Below are positions 1-8,260 of a DNA stretch of 64,000 bases, piece by piece. This DNA comes from Rhizorhabdus histidinilytica (GTDB lineage: Bacteria > Pseudomonadota > Alphaproteobacteria > Sphingomonadales > Sphingomonadaceae): contig NZ_FUYM01000001.1 in the NCBI RefSeq assembly GCF_900167915.1, forward strand, positions 620,001-684,000. The letters are read 5' to 3'. The notes below the pieces were generated by a model. The model was given only the letters and a program-made list of their open reading frames with translations, had not been told where the DNA came from and made no database searches. Position 1 is the stretch's first letter, and each line of letters opens with the position of its first letter. Position numbers and translations under genes: made by a program.

Positions 1-130
1 CCATCCGTTCCTCCATCGTTTCGGCGGAGCCTAATCGGAGGCAGGAGAGGGGACCACGCCGGGCGGCGGCGCCATCATGCTGATGATGAGTTTGCCGTGC
101 GGCGCGCGCATGATAGCCTGCGGGAAAGCG

Positions 131-364
131 ATGGAGGGAGAGGCCTTGAACAAGGATATCAGCGACGAGGAAAGCCGTCGCATCATGAACATGGCGACGG
201 ACGTGCGACCCGACGAGAACGTCCACCGCGATCCTGCGCTGGCGCCCCCGCCGGTGGCGAAGGCGCGGCCGGTCACCAGCCGGGAGAGCCGGATGATCAT
301 GGCGCTAGCGACCGACATGCGGCCGCTGGAGAATGTCCACCCGGAGCGTGACGAGGAGGCCTGA
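131..364 (+). CDS. Small acidic protein with an internal duplication, function unknown
   Basis: I do not recognise a family. The 77-residue product carries the same 18-residue unit twice, at about residues 15-32 and 53-70, with core ATD(V/M)RPxENVH. A proline/alanine linker joins the two units. The start at 131 is chosen because GGGA lies about six bases upstream; an in-frame ATG at 77 has no clear ribosome site. The differences between the units are partly synonymous, but the opposite-strand frame shares the same wobble positions, so this does not settle the strand. The acidic, natural-looking composition and the ribosome site favour this reading. It stands alone ahead of a repeat-filled gap. 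Confidence 0.5.
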   Translation: MEGEALNKDISDEESRRIMNMATDVRPDENVHRDPALAPPPVAKARPVTSRESRMIMALATDMRPLENVHPERDEEA

Positions 365-383
365 GATCGAGCTTCTGATCCGC

Positions 384-517
384 ACATCCTGAGGAGGGAC
401 TGAACGGAGGTGAAGGCCCGCCTCGAAAGTTATCAGGCCGTCATGTCCCCGGACATGACTGAAGACTCCTTCGAGACGCCATTTCGCCTTCGCTCAATGG
501 CTCCTCAGGATGAGCGG
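384..517. repeat. Long imperfect inverted repeat (sphingomonad-type intergenic element), copy 1a
   Basis: The left arm starts CATCCTGAGGAGGGACTGA and includes CTCGAA. The right arm runs CCTTCGAGACGCCATTTCG to CTCCTCAGGATGAG. The arms are reverse complements with mismatches, so the region can fold into one long hairpin. Close relatives lie at 534-694, 21463-21551 and 42399-42597. It fills the gap between the small + strand gene and the - strand SDR operon, where the two genes converge. Confidence 0.85.
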
Positions 518-533
518 AGCTCGGGGCAAGTTT

Positions 534-694
534 CTAGGGCGCCGTGCCTTAAACATGACCCGTTCACCCTGAGGAGCCACTGAGCTTGGCGAAGTGGCGT
601 CTCGAAGGGCTCTTCGAGACGGGCTTCGACTTCGCTCAGCCCTCCTCAAGGCGAGCGGATAAGGTGATCCCCGATTCACGGCGCGATGCTCTAG
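534..694. repeat. Palindromic intergenic element bounded by CTAG, copy 1b
   Basis: The element begins with CTAG at 534 and ends with CTAG at 691-694. Inside, arms with CCCTGAGGAGCCACTGAGC and GTCTCGAAGGG face TTCGAGACGGGCTTCGAC and GCTCAGCCCTCCTCAAGG. The outer segment GAGCGGATAAGGTGATC recurs in reverse complement at the second locus near 21480. With copy 1a this occupies most of the non-coding stretch 365-714. I see no gene in that stretch. Confidence 0.85.
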
Positions 695-714
695 GTTTGC
701 CGCAGGCTGCGAAC

Positions 715-1665
715 CTATCCCCGCTCCACGTCGGGGCCAAAGTCGGGACCGGCCGTGGCGGTCCAGGGGAAATGCTCGAAATAGCGCGCGCCGGCCTCGG
801 CCTGGTCATGGACCACGGTCAGCCGGCTCTCGTCGATGATCCGATCCAGCACGCCCGCGACCCGCTCGGCATCGAGGTCCGGATCGCAGACCTCGCCGGT
901 CTCGGCCATCACCAGGCTCGACAGCCGCCCGCCGCCGGTCAGCCAGATGCGGCCCGACATTGTGCAGTCGCGGCTCAGGAACCAGGCCATCGCCGCGGCG
1001 ACCTGTTCGGGCGCGAGGTGGTCGCGGAACCAAGCCACCGTCGCCGGGTCGGGGATCTGCTCGATCATCCGCGAATAGGAGGTCGGCATCACCGCGTTGA
1101 CGAGGATGCCGAGCGGCCGGCCCTCGATCGCGGCGTCGAGGGTGAGGCCGAGCATCCCCGCCTTGGCCGCCGCATAGGGCGCGTTGCCGCCGACGCCGAG
1201 CGCGCCGTTCGAGCTGACGTTGAGAATGCGGCCGTATTTCTGCACCGCCATCAGCGCCCACACCGCGCGCATCAGGTGATGGCCGCCGATCAGGTTGGTC
1301 GCGTAATGGCGCTCGACATCCTCGTCCCGATGGGCGGTGAAGGAGCCCGCCAGCGCGGTGCCGGCATTGTTGACGAGGATGTCGACCCGCCCGAACGCGT
1401 CGAGCGCGGCGCGGACGATGGCGCGGGCCGCGTCGGCGGTTCCCACGGCCTGGCCGTTCGCCTCGGCCTGGCCGCCGGCGGCGCGGATCTCTGCAACCAC
1501 CGCGTGCGCCGGACCGGGCGTGCCGTCCTGCTGGCCCAGCACGCCGCCGCCATAGTCGTTGACCAGCACCTGCGCCCCGCGCCGCGCCAGTTCGAGGGCA
1601 TAGGCGCGCCCCATGCCGCCGCCCGCGCCGGTGACGATCGCGACCTGGCCGTCGAAGCGGATCAT
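715..1665 (-). CDS. SDR family NAD(P)-dependent oxidoreductase (MFE-2 dehydrogenase-like)
   Basis: A 316-residue short-chain dehydrogenase. The nucleotide-binding motif TGAGGGMG is at residues 12-19, NNAG at about 99-102, catalytic Ser at 151/152 and YAAAK at 164-168. The NDYGG segment after beta-2 and an extended C-terminus resemble the 3-hydroxyacyl-CoA dehydrogenase domain of multifunctional enzyme 2. It likely oxidises a hydroxyacyl-CoA or cyclic alcohol; the substrate is unknown. The start at 1665 overlaps the stop of the preceding SDR by ATGA, so translation is coupled. It is the last gene of the Rieske/SDR operon (4662 to 715). Confidence 0.85.
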   Translation of the reverse strand: MIRFDGQVAIVTGAGGGMGRAYALELARRGAQVLVNDYGGGVLGQQDGTPGPAHAVVAEIRAAGGQAEANGQAVGTADAARAIVRAALDAFGRVDILVNNAGTALAGSFTAHRDEDVERHYATNLIGGHHLMRAVWALMAVQKYGRILNVSSNGALGVGGNAPYAAAKAGMLGLTLDAAIEGRPLGILVNAVMPTSYSRMIEQIPDPATVAWFRDHLAPEQVAAAMAWFLSRDCTMSGRIWLTGGGRLSSLVMAETGEVCDPDLDAERVAGVLDRIIDESRLTVVHDQAEAGARYFEHFPWTATAGPDFGPDVERG

Positions 1666-2543
1666 GATCCGGCCGCCTTGGCCAGCTCGGGCATCAGCTC
1701 GGCGCCTGAGGCGAAGGAGCTGGTCCATTCGGGCCTGGCTTCGAGCCGCGCCATCACCTCGTCGATCGGGCCGCTCGACAGATCCTCGATCGGTCCTTCA
1801 AGGATCTGGACGCGGCGGACATGACCGGCGCCGGCATGATAGATGCCGCCTGAGCCGCCGCAGCGATCGCTCGCCAGCCAGCCGACCACCGGTGCGACCC
1901 GGTCGGGAGAGGCGTAGTCGGCCCATTTCGCGTCGAAATGCGCCGCCGACATCGGCGTGTAGGCGGCCGGCGCGATCACGTTGATCCGGATGTCGGTGCC
2001 CTCGGGCACGTCCAGCGCGATCGAGCGGGCGAGGCCGACCATCGCCGCCTTGGAGGCGCCATAGGCGGGCGAGCGCATCTGGCCCCACAGGCCCGCGCTC
2101 GACGCGGTGAGGATGATCCGGCCATAGCCAGCCGCCGTCATCGCCGGCCACACCGCGTTCAGCCCATGGAGGCAGCCCCACAGGTTGATGTCGAACACCT
2201 CGCGCATCGCGTCGGCGGTGACGGCGCCGAACTCGCCCCAGCGCACCACCCCCGCATTGCTGACGAAGATGTCGATCCCGCCGAAGCGGCCGAGCGCGAG
2301 ATCGGCCATCTCGACCGCCGCCGCCTCGGATTCGACCGGCCCGTCATGCGCCACTGCGCGGCCGCCCGCCGCGACGATCTCGTCGACCGTCGCCTGCGCC
2401 GCCGAAGCGCCGTCCGCGGCGGGCCGGTTGCTGACGACCACCGCGCAGCCGCGCGCGGCGAGCCAGCGGGCATAGGCGCGGCCGAGGCCCTTGGCCGCGC
2501 CGGTGACGATCGCCGTCCGGCCCGTGAAATCGAGCTCCGCCAT
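1662..2543 (-). CDS. SDR family oxidoreductase
   Basis: A 293-residue SDR with cofactor motif TGAAKGLG at 14-21, SNAG at 95-98, Ser 148/149 and YGASK at 161-165. It is probably a cytoplasmic NAD(P)-dependent alcohol dehydrogenase or ketoreductase. The start at 2543 overlaps the previous SDR's stop by one base (TGATG), and its own stop overlaps the next gene (ATGA). It is the third gene of a four-gene operon headed by a Rieske oxygenase, so it should act on the hydroxylated product or an intermediate after it. Substrate and cofactor preference cannot be read from sequence. Confidence 0.85.
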   Translation of the reverse strand: MAELDFTGRTAIVTGAAKGLGRAYARWLAARGCAVVVSNRPAADGASAAQATVDEIVAAGGRAVAHDGPVESEAAAVEMADLALGRFGGIDIFVSNAGVVRWGEFGAVTADAMREVFDINLWGCLHGLNAVWPAMTAAGYGRIILTASSAGLWGQMRSPAYGASKAAMVGLARSIALDVPEGTDIRINVIAPAAYTPMSAAHFDAKWADYASPDRVAPVVGWLASDRCGGSGGIYHAGAGHVRRVQILEGPIEDLSSGPIDEVMARLEARPEWTSSFASGAELMPELAKAAGS

Positions 2544-3301
2544 CACAGCATCATCTGGCCGCCGTCGACGTTGATCGTCTGGCCGGTGACGTAGCGGCTG
2601 TCGTCGCTGGCCAAGAACAGCGCGGCGGGGCCGATATCCTCGGCGCAGTCGCCCAGATAGCCGAGCGCGACGAGCTTCATCACCTTCTCGGCCTCCTCGG
2701 GGAAGTCCTTGACCCATTGCTGGGCGATCGGGCTCAGCGCGGCGGGGCAGATCACGTTGACGCGGACCTTGTACTTGCCCAGTTCGCGCGCGGCGGTGCG
2801 CGACAGGCCGCGAATGGCCTCCTTGGTCGCGGCATAGGCGGCGAAGCCGACCCCGCCGTGGATGCCCTCATAGGATCCGAAGTTGATGATCGATCCGCCG
2901 CCGCGCTTCTTCATCGCGGGCAGCGCCGCCTGCATGTGCTGGAAGGTGCCGTAGAGCCCCGAATTGATCGTCAGCGCGAACAGATCGTCGTCGGTATCCT
3001 CGAACATCGCGCCGGGACGCGACGTCTGGGCATTATTGACCAGGATATCGAGGCCGCCGAACAGCTCGACCGCCTTGGCGACCGCCGCCTCGGCGTCGGC
3101 GCGGACCCCGGCGGTGCCGGCGATCCAGGCGGCATCGCCGCCGGCCGCCTTGAGCTCGGTGACCGCCGCTTCCAGCTTGTCGGGAGTGCGGCCGGTGATC
3201 AGGACCTTGGCGCCTTCGCGCGCGAATACCTGGGTGATGCCCTGGCCGACGCCCTGGCCGCCGCCGGTGATGATCGCGACCTTGCCGCTGAGCCTGCCCA
3301 T
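2543..3301 (-). CDS. SDR family oxidoreductase
   Basis: A classical 252-residue SDR: TGGGQGVG at 12-19, NNAQ replacing the usual NNAG at 89-92, Ser143, YAATK at 156-160, and the typical C-terminal VTGQTINVDGG. The start at 3301 has GGGAGAC about seven bases upstream. It lies 17 bp downstream of the Rieske oxygenase gene and is coupled to the next SDR. A role in dehydrogenating the oxygenase product is the simplest inference. Three consecutive SDRs in one operon suggest sequential oxidations or stereospecific steps. Confidence 0.87.
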   Translation of the reverse strand: MGRLSGKVAIITGGGQGVGQGITQVFAREGAKVLITGRTPDKLEAAVTELKAAGGDAAWIAGTAGVRADAEAAVAKAVELFGGLDILVNNAQTSRPGAMFEDTDDDLFALTINSGLYGTFQHMQAALPAMKKRGGGSIINFGSYEGIHGGVGFAAYAATKEAIRGLSRTAARELGKYKVRVNVICPAALSPIAQQWVKDFPEEAEKVMKLVALGYLGDCAEDIGPAALFLASDDSRYVTGQTINVDGGQMML

Positions 3302-3318
3302 CTTCGTCGTCTCCCGAT

Positions 3319-4662
3319 CTATTCGCTGATGAATTCGCGCAAGGCGCGGTGGAAATTGGACACGCTCTTCTCCTGGACCGGGTTGGTGCGCGATCCGGTG
3401 AAGCCCCGCGAACGCATGCCGCGCTGCACCTCGGTCATGTTCTGGAAATCCTGCTCGAGGATCAGGCCCCAGCCGTCGTGATCCTTCCAGTCCGCGAAAT
3501 ATTGCCGTTCGAGCGGCGGCTCCTCGCCCTCGGGGTAGAGCAGCAGCGAATAGACCTCGAAGATGCAGCGCTCGGGATCGTCGCGGTCGGGCCGCGCGCG
3601 ATAGGCGAGCATCGCGTCGGGTGCCGGCAGGAACACCATGTTGGGGAAGAGGTGCCAGTCGGCGCCGGCCCGGCCGATCTCCTCGGGGGTCAAAGCGGGG
3701 AAGGGGATGCCGCGCTCGCCGGCCGCCTCATGGGCGATCTGGCCGTATTTCATCAGCACATCGAGCAGGCTGGCGTCGGCTGGAAGCTCGTCGACCAGCC
3801 GGTCCATCAGCTCCGACATGTGCGGCGGGATCGAGGCCTTCAGGTCCTGTTCGAGCATCAGCACGAAGTCGCGGACATTGTGCCGGTAGTCGACCGCCCT
3901 GGCGGCCAGCCGCGGCGATCGCTCGCCCAGCGAGATGCGGCCGGGGGCGAGCTGGTAGCTGCCGTGCCGGCCCTCGGCATGGGCCAGCGCCTCGTCGTCG
4001 TGGACGGGCAGCAACTGGCTGTGAGTGGTCTGGACGTGATAGCCCTCGTTGAAGGCCTCCAGCGCGGTCTTCCAGTTGCAGGCGATGCCGGTCGACTTGT
4101 ACCAGCGGTAGCGCATCTTCTCGAACGGATAGTTGCGGAACACGTCGGGCAGCGGCGCCAGGAATTCGAGCAGCGGCTCGGTCTCCTCGCTCATGCAGAC
4201 GAACACCCAGCCGCCCCAGCGGTCGACCCGTACCTTGGGCAGGGCGATGTCCTCGTCCTTCAGGCTGCCGTCCCAATTGTCGCGGTCGACGACATGGGCG
4301 ATCGTCCCGTCGAGCTTCCACGACCAGCCATGGAAACGGCAATGGAGCCGGGCGGCATGGCCGCAACCTTCGGTCAGCCGGCGGCCGCGATGCTGGCAGG
4401 CATTGTGATAGGCGGCGATGCGGTCGGGCGCGGTGCGGACGACGATGATCGACTCGTCGAGCACGTCATAGGTCACATAGTCGCCGACGCGGGGGATCTC
4501 CTCCTCGCGGCAGGCCATCTGCCAGGTCCGCGGCCAGAGCCGCTCGGTCTCGCGCCGGGCGAAGTCGCGCGAGACGTAATCCTCCTTGGGGATGAAGTCG
4601 TCCGGCCCGGCCTTGGCACGCCGGGTGATCTCGGGCTGCAACTGTTGCACTGGCTGATCCAC
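3319..4662 (-). CDS. Rieske [2Fe-2S] aromatic ring-hydroxylating oxygenase, alpha subunit
   Basis: A 447-residue oxygenase component. The Rieske ligands are Cys89-x-His91 and Cys108-x2-His111. The mononuclear iron site includes His209 and His214 in EGYHVQTTH, with a probable acidic ligand in the C-terminal EQD segment. The domain order, Rieske then catalytic START-like domain, is normal. The start is GTG at 4662 with GAGAGGA upstream. No beta subunit, ferredoxin or reductase is adjacent, so electrons must come from elsewhere; the ferredoxin at 30080-30397 is one candidate by location only. It heads an operon with three SDRs and is divergent from another SDR gene. Confidence 0.93.
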   Translation of the reverse strand: MDQPVQQLQPEITRRAKAGPDDFIPKEDYVSRDFARRETERLWPRTWQMACREEEIPRVGDYVTYDVLDESIIVVRTAPDRIAAYHNACQHRGRRLTEGCGHAARLHCRFHGWSWKLDGTIAHVVDRDNWDGSLKDEDIALPKVRVDRWGGWVFVCMSEETEPLLEFLAPLPDVFRNYPFEKMRYRWYKSTGIACNWKTALEAFNEGYHVQTTHSQLLPVHDDEALAHAEGRHGSYQLAPGRISLGERSPRLAARAVDYRHNVRDFVLMLEQDLKASIPPHMSELMDRLVDELPADASLLDVLMKYGQIAHEAAGERGIPFPALTPEEIGRAGADWHLFPNMVFLPAPDAMLAYRARPDRDDPERCIFEVYSLLLYPEGEEPPLERQYFADWKDHDGWGLILEQDFQNMTEVQRGMRSRGFTGSRTNPVQEKSVSNFHRALREFISE

Positions 4663-4750
4663 GTCGCGATCCTCTCCCGGCGGACGCGAAGAAAGGACAG
4701 TGGCGACCCCTTCGCGTCAATGCGTTAAGGCGCCTTCCTGCACGCTCATC

Positions 4751-4765
4751 ACCAATCTGATCGGT
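4751..4765. promoter_or_regulatory. Short inverted repeat in a divergent promoter region
   Basis: ACCAATC-T-GATCGGT is an inverted repeat with one mismatch. It lies in the 171-bp gap between the divergent Rieske (4662, -) and SDR (4834, +) genes and could be an operator. No regulator gene is adjacent, so the assignment is weak. Confidence 0.3.
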
Positions 4766-4833
4766 TGGCGGGGCCGATTGTGCCGCCCGGCAAAGCCCTC
4801 GATGGTCCGCCCGACACCAGAGGAGGGAGCGGC

Positions 4834-5631
4834 ATGGCGCAGCGATGGTTCGTCACCGGCGTGACCGGCGGATTGGGGCAGGCACTGGCGACGGCGCTGC
4901 TCGATCGCGGCGATGTCGTCATCGGAACCGCACGGCGCGTCGCCGAGGCGGAGGCTTTCGCCGGCAGCCGGCCGGGCGCCGCGCTCGGCATCGCGCTCGA
5001 CCTCGACGACCATGCCCGCATCCCGGCGGCGGTCGAGCAGGCGATGGGGCTGGCAGGTGGCAGGATCGACGTCGTCGTCAACAATGCCGGACGCAGCCTG
5101 TTCGCGCCGGTCGAGGAGACGCCGCTCGACGACGCCAAGGCGCTGTTCGCGACCAACGTCTTCGGGCCGATGGCGGTGATGCAGGCCTTCCTGCCGCATG
5201 TCCGCCGGCAGGGGCGGGGGACCTTCGTCAACATCTCCTCGGGCTGCGGGCTGATGGGCGTACCGGGCCTCGGGGCCTATTGCGCCAGCAAGTTCGCGCT
5301 CGAAGGCCTTTCCGAGACGGTGGCGATCGAGATGGCCGGCTTCGGCGGCCGGGTGATGCTGGTCGAGCCGGGCGCGGTGCGGACCCGTTTCATCAGCCAT
5401 GGCACCGCCGAGGTCGGCGCGCGGGGCGGCCATTACGGTACTCTCGACGGCGGCAAGGGGCTGCTCGACGCCTATTATCAGGACAAGGCGATGGCGCCCG
5501 AGGCGGTGGTCGCCGCGATCCTGGCGGCGCTGGACGGCGGCGATCCGCCGCCGCGCCTGGTGCTGGGTGAGGATACGCGGCCGGGCGCGCGGGCGAAGTT
5601 CCAGGCGCTCGCCGATCTGCTGGCCGATTGA
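4834..5631 (+). CDS. SDR family oxidoreductase
   Basis: A 265-residue SDR with TGVTGGLG at 8-15, NNAG at 83-86, SS at 135-136 and YCASK at 149-153. The layout resembles the group annotated as oxidoreductase/SDR 'classical, retinol-DH-like'. The start at 4834 is set by AGGAGG six bases upstream; an in-frame ATG at 4765 lacks a site and would add a non-conserved leader. It is followed 13 bp later by a DUF1214 gene, a pairing of SDR and DUF1214 that recurs at 18321-20412. Function inferred only as NAD(P)-dependent alcohol/ketone conversion. Confidence 0.87.
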   Translation: MAQRWFVTGVTGGLGQALATALLDRGDVVIGTARRVAEAEAFAGSRPGAALGIALDLDDHARIPAAVEQAMGLAGGRIDVVVNNAGRSLFAPVEETPLDDAKALFATNVFGPMAVMQAFLPHVRRQGRGTFVNISSGCGLMGVPGLGAYCASKFALEGLSETVAIEMAGFGGRVMLVEPGAVRTRFISHGTAEVGARGGHYGTLDGGKGLLDAYYQDKAMAPEAVVAAILAALDGGDPPPRLVLGEDTRPGARAKFQALADLLAD

Positions 5632-5644
5632 CGGGAGAAGGACG

Positions 5645-6832
5645 ATGACAGGCACCGACGCCGCCTGGGCCGATTATCAGCGCGTGATCGACCAAGCGCG
5701 CACCCGCGCGATGACGTCGAGCTGGGCGAGCACGCCGCAGCTTCGCGCGCAGGCGGCCTATTATATCTCGATGCTGCAGGCGTTCGGCTTCAACCTCTAC
5801 ATGGCGCCGCGGCAGGCCTATCCGACCTTCTTCTCGCACACCATCTTCACGCCGGTGGAATATCAATGGGGGGCGCCGAGCCCGGATTTCCGCTACCACT
5901 GGACCGCGATCGACGGCCGCCGCACCTACCGGATCTGGGGCCGGCGCGGCAATACGCGCTGGCTCGACATCCAAGCGCAGCATGGCTGGTGGGGAGACGC
6001 CGACCAGCGCAACCTGGCCAATTGGGATATCGACGAGTTCGAGCTGGGCGCTGACGGCAGCTTCGAGGCGATCGCCTCCGCCGATCCGCAGCCCGGCAAC
6101 TGGATGAAGCTCGATCGCGACAGCCACAATATCTGCCTGCTGGTGCGCGACGTCTGGGACGACTGGGCCAATGCCGACGGCGCCACCATCCACATCGAAT
6201 GCATCGACCGCGCGCCGTCCGACACCGTGCTGCTGAGCGAGGCGCAGATCGCCGAACGGCTCGGCAAGATCGCGCATATGACCAGCTTCTCGGTCGACTG
6301 GTACCAGGACATGTCGGACACGGTGCTGCGCGAGGCGGGCGGGTCCAACCGCCTGTGGCTGCCGACCATGTCGGTGTCGAACGTCGGCGGCAATCCGCGC
6401 GCGGTCTATATCCAGATGATCTACGACCTGGCCGAGGACGAGGCGCTGATCATCGACAGCGAAATCCCCGACTGCAAATATTGGTCGCTCCAGCTCGCCG
6501 ATCCCTGGTTCCAGACCACCGACTATCGCTTCCACGCCAGCTCGATCAACGACAAGCAGGCGCGCCGCGACGCCGACGGTCGCGTGCGGATCGTGCTGAG
6601 CCCGCGCGATCCCGGCGTGCCCAACTGGGTCGATACGGCGGGCCTGCTCAAGGGATTGGGGATGTGGCGCTGGTATCTCTCGCCGAGCCATCCGGTGCCG
6701 GCGACCAGCAAGGTCAAGCTGGCCGAGGTGCGCGATCACCTGCCGGCCGATACGCCGACCGTTTCCCCGGCCGAACGCGCGGAGATGCTGGCGACCCGAC
6801 AGGCCCAGGTCGCGCGGCGGTTCGGTTTCTGA
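5645..6832 (+). CDS. DUF1214 domain protein
   Basis: A 395-residue protein with the C-terminal DUF1214 signature RDPGVPNWVDT followed by an aromatic-rich segment. The N-terminal half is a beta-rich region shared with the other two copies in the window (19240-20412, 42594-43847). No signal peptide is evident. The function of the family is not established. The start at 5645 has GGGAGAAGG upstream and the gene follows the SDR by 13 bp. Its repeated placement beside SDR, CoA-ligase or sulfotransferase genes points to a catabolic or transport-related role, which is inference. Confidence 0.8.
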   Translation: MTGTDAAWADYQRVIDQARTRAMTSSWASTPQLRAQAAYYISMLQAFGFNLYMAPRQAYPTFFSHTIFTPVEYQWGAPSPDFRYHWTAIDGRRTYRIWGRRGNTRWLDIQAQHGWWGDADQRNLANWDIDEFELGADGSFEAIASADPQPGNWMKLDRDSHNICLLVRDVWDDWANADGATIHIECIDRAPSDTVLLSEAQIAERLGKIAHMTSFSVDWYQDMSDTVLREAGGSNRLWLPTMSVSNVGGNPRAVYIQMIYDLAEDEALIIDSEIPDCKYWSLQLADPWFQTTDYRFHASSINDKQARRDADGRVRIVLSPRDPGVPNWVDTAGLLKGLGMWRWYLSPSHPVPATSKVKLAEVRDHLPADTPTVSPAERAEMLATRQAQVARRFGF

Positions 6833-6839
6833 GGGCCGA

Positions 6840-7283
6840 TCAGCGCGGCTCGTGGTCGACGATCAGGCGGGTCAGCTTCATCGTCGTGATCAGCCATCGG
6901 CCGTCGCGCTTCTCATAGCTCTCGTGATAATGGCCGAAGCCGTGCAGGCGGCGCAGCGGCGCAGCGGGATCGTCGTCGTCCCAGCGGAGGATGTCCTCCA
7001 TCGCCCAGATCGCCCGCGCCTCGGTGGGCGACAGGATCTCGACCTCGGGACAATGGCCGTGATGGACGCTGCGGCAGCGGGCGAGCGGGGTGCTCGCCGC
7101 CTCGACGATCGCGGCGCGGCCGCGGATGACGCCGCCCGGCACGTCGTCGCTGATGTCGAACAGCGCGTCCTCCGCGAACAGCGCGGCGAAGCCGGCCCAG
7201 TCCTTGGTGTCGACGCAGCGGAAATAGCGCGCCTTGACCGCGCGGACCTCCTCGATCGCCAGCAGCGTCTCGATCGCGTCCAT
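6840..7283 (-). CDS. Nuclear transport factor 2-like (SnoaL-type) protein
   Basis: A 147-residue single-domain protein of the NTF2-like fold. It has an N-terminal helical region with KARYF and the D-x-W-F-x-x-L-F-A-D pattern, then a beta-sheet ending in RDGRWLI. Members include ketosteroid isomerases, dehydratases and unassigned small-molecule binders; the catalytic residues are too variable for a firm call. The start at 7283 overlaps the upstream SDR's stop (TGATG). It converges with the DUF1214 gene, leaving only seven bases between the two stops. Two more NTF2-like genes occur in the window (9170 and 21548). Confidence 0.78.
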   Translation of the reverse strand: MDAIETLLAIEEVRAVKARYFRCVDTKDWAGFAALFAEDALFDISDDVPGGVIRGRAAIVEAASTPLARCRSVHHGHCPEVEILSPTEARAIWAMEDILRWDDDDPAAPLRRLHGFGHYHESYEKRDGRWLITTMKLTRLIVDHEPR

Positions 7284-8080
7284 CAGGCCGCTCCCGCGGC
7301 GGCGATCGACGCCATGATCTCGGCGCTGGTCGGGTTGCGGCGCAGCGTCAGCCCGCCGGTGACGTGGAAGGTCTCGCCGGTCATGAAGCATTCGTCGCCA
7401 GCCATGAACAGCGCGGCGTTGGCGACGTCGTCGACCGTACCGATCCGGCCCAGCGGATATTCGCGCGCATAGGCCTCGGCCATGCCGGGCACGTCGTAGG
7501 CGCCCAGCATCGGCGTGATGGTGAGGCCCGGCGACAGGATATTGGCGCGGATGCCATGCCGGCCATATTCATAGGCGACGAAACGGGTCATGTGGTTGAG
7601 CCCGGCCTTGGCGCCCATATAGCTGCAGTGGTTCTCCGACATGATGTCGGCGACGGCCGAGGAGACGGTGATGATCGATCCGCCCCGGCCGACGGGGCGC
7701 TTCATCCGCCCTACCATCGCCTGCATGAAGAACAGGCCGCCCTTGAAGATGATCGACAGCATCTCGTCGACCTGTTCCTCGGTCTCCTCCTCGAAGGGAG
7801 CGAGCGCGCCGGTCGCCGCGGCGTTGACCGCGATGTCGAGGCCGCCATGGCGGGCGACCACGGCATCGGCCAGCGTCTCGATCTCGGCGCGGCGGCGGAC
7901 GTCGCAGGGGAGGGCGGTGGCGCCGGTCTCGGCGGCAAAGGCGTCGAGACCCTCGCGCCCGCGCCCGGAGACGACCACGGTCGCCCCTTCGTCGATGAAG
8001 CGCCGGGCGATCGCCTGGCCCATATTGCCCGCGCGCGTCGCGCCCATGATCAGCGCGACCTTGCCGTCCAGCCTGCCCAT
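7283..8080 (-). CDS. SDR family oxidoreductase
   Basis: A 265-residue SDR. The cofactor motif is an atypical GATRAGNMG at 13-21, NAAA stands for NNAG at 86-89, Ser140/141 and YMGAK at 154-158. The start at 8080 has AAGAGGG upstream. It is coupled to the NTF2-like gene by TGATG and divergent from the crotonase gene at 8261. The longer glycine loop resembles enoyl-reductase-like SDRs, but the YxxxK spacing is that of classical SDRs. Substrate unknown. Confidence 0.83.
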   Translation of the reverse strand: MGRLDGKVALIMGATRAGNMGQAIARRFIDEGATVVVSGRGREGLDAFAAETGATALPCDVRRRAEIETLADAVVARHGGLDIAVNAAATGALAPFEEETEEQVDEMLSIIFKGGLFFMQAMVGRMKRPVGRGGSIITVSSAVADIMSENHCSYMGAKAGLNHMTRFVAYEYGRHGIRANILSPGLTITPMLGAYDVPGMAEAYAREYPLGRIGTVDDVANAALFMAGDECFMTGETFHVTGGLTLRRNPTSAEIMASIAAAGAA

Positions 8081-8260
8081 ATCACCCTCTTCCTATGAGG
8101 ACCGCGATCATGCGCCGGATGGAAAGCGCGGTACCAGCCGCCGGCGTCGAACATCACAGCCATGATCGACGAGGGCGGCCGGCCGTTCGGGCTCGCTTCG
8201 CCTTGCCGCGCTATGTCATGTGTCGCCGGGCAAGGACAAGGATCGCGGAGAGGGCGTGTC

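Noticed and set aside
31-387. 118-residue open frame on the - strand opposite the duplicated small protein
   Set aside because: It also shows the internal repeat, because the wobble positions coincide, but its composition (Ser/Arg/Met-rich) is poor and no ribosome site is seen. The + strand frame from 131 has a site and a more protein-like composition.
384-694. CRISPR array at the long repeats
   Set aside because: The units are inverted, not evenly spaced direct repeats, and there are no spacers or cas genes.
586-1824. Long + strand frame opposite the SDR genes
   Set aside because: It is the antisense shadow of GC-rich codons. It shows no domain, and the - strand contains clear SDR motifs. 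The same holds for many frames of 300-700 residues opposite known genes in the window.
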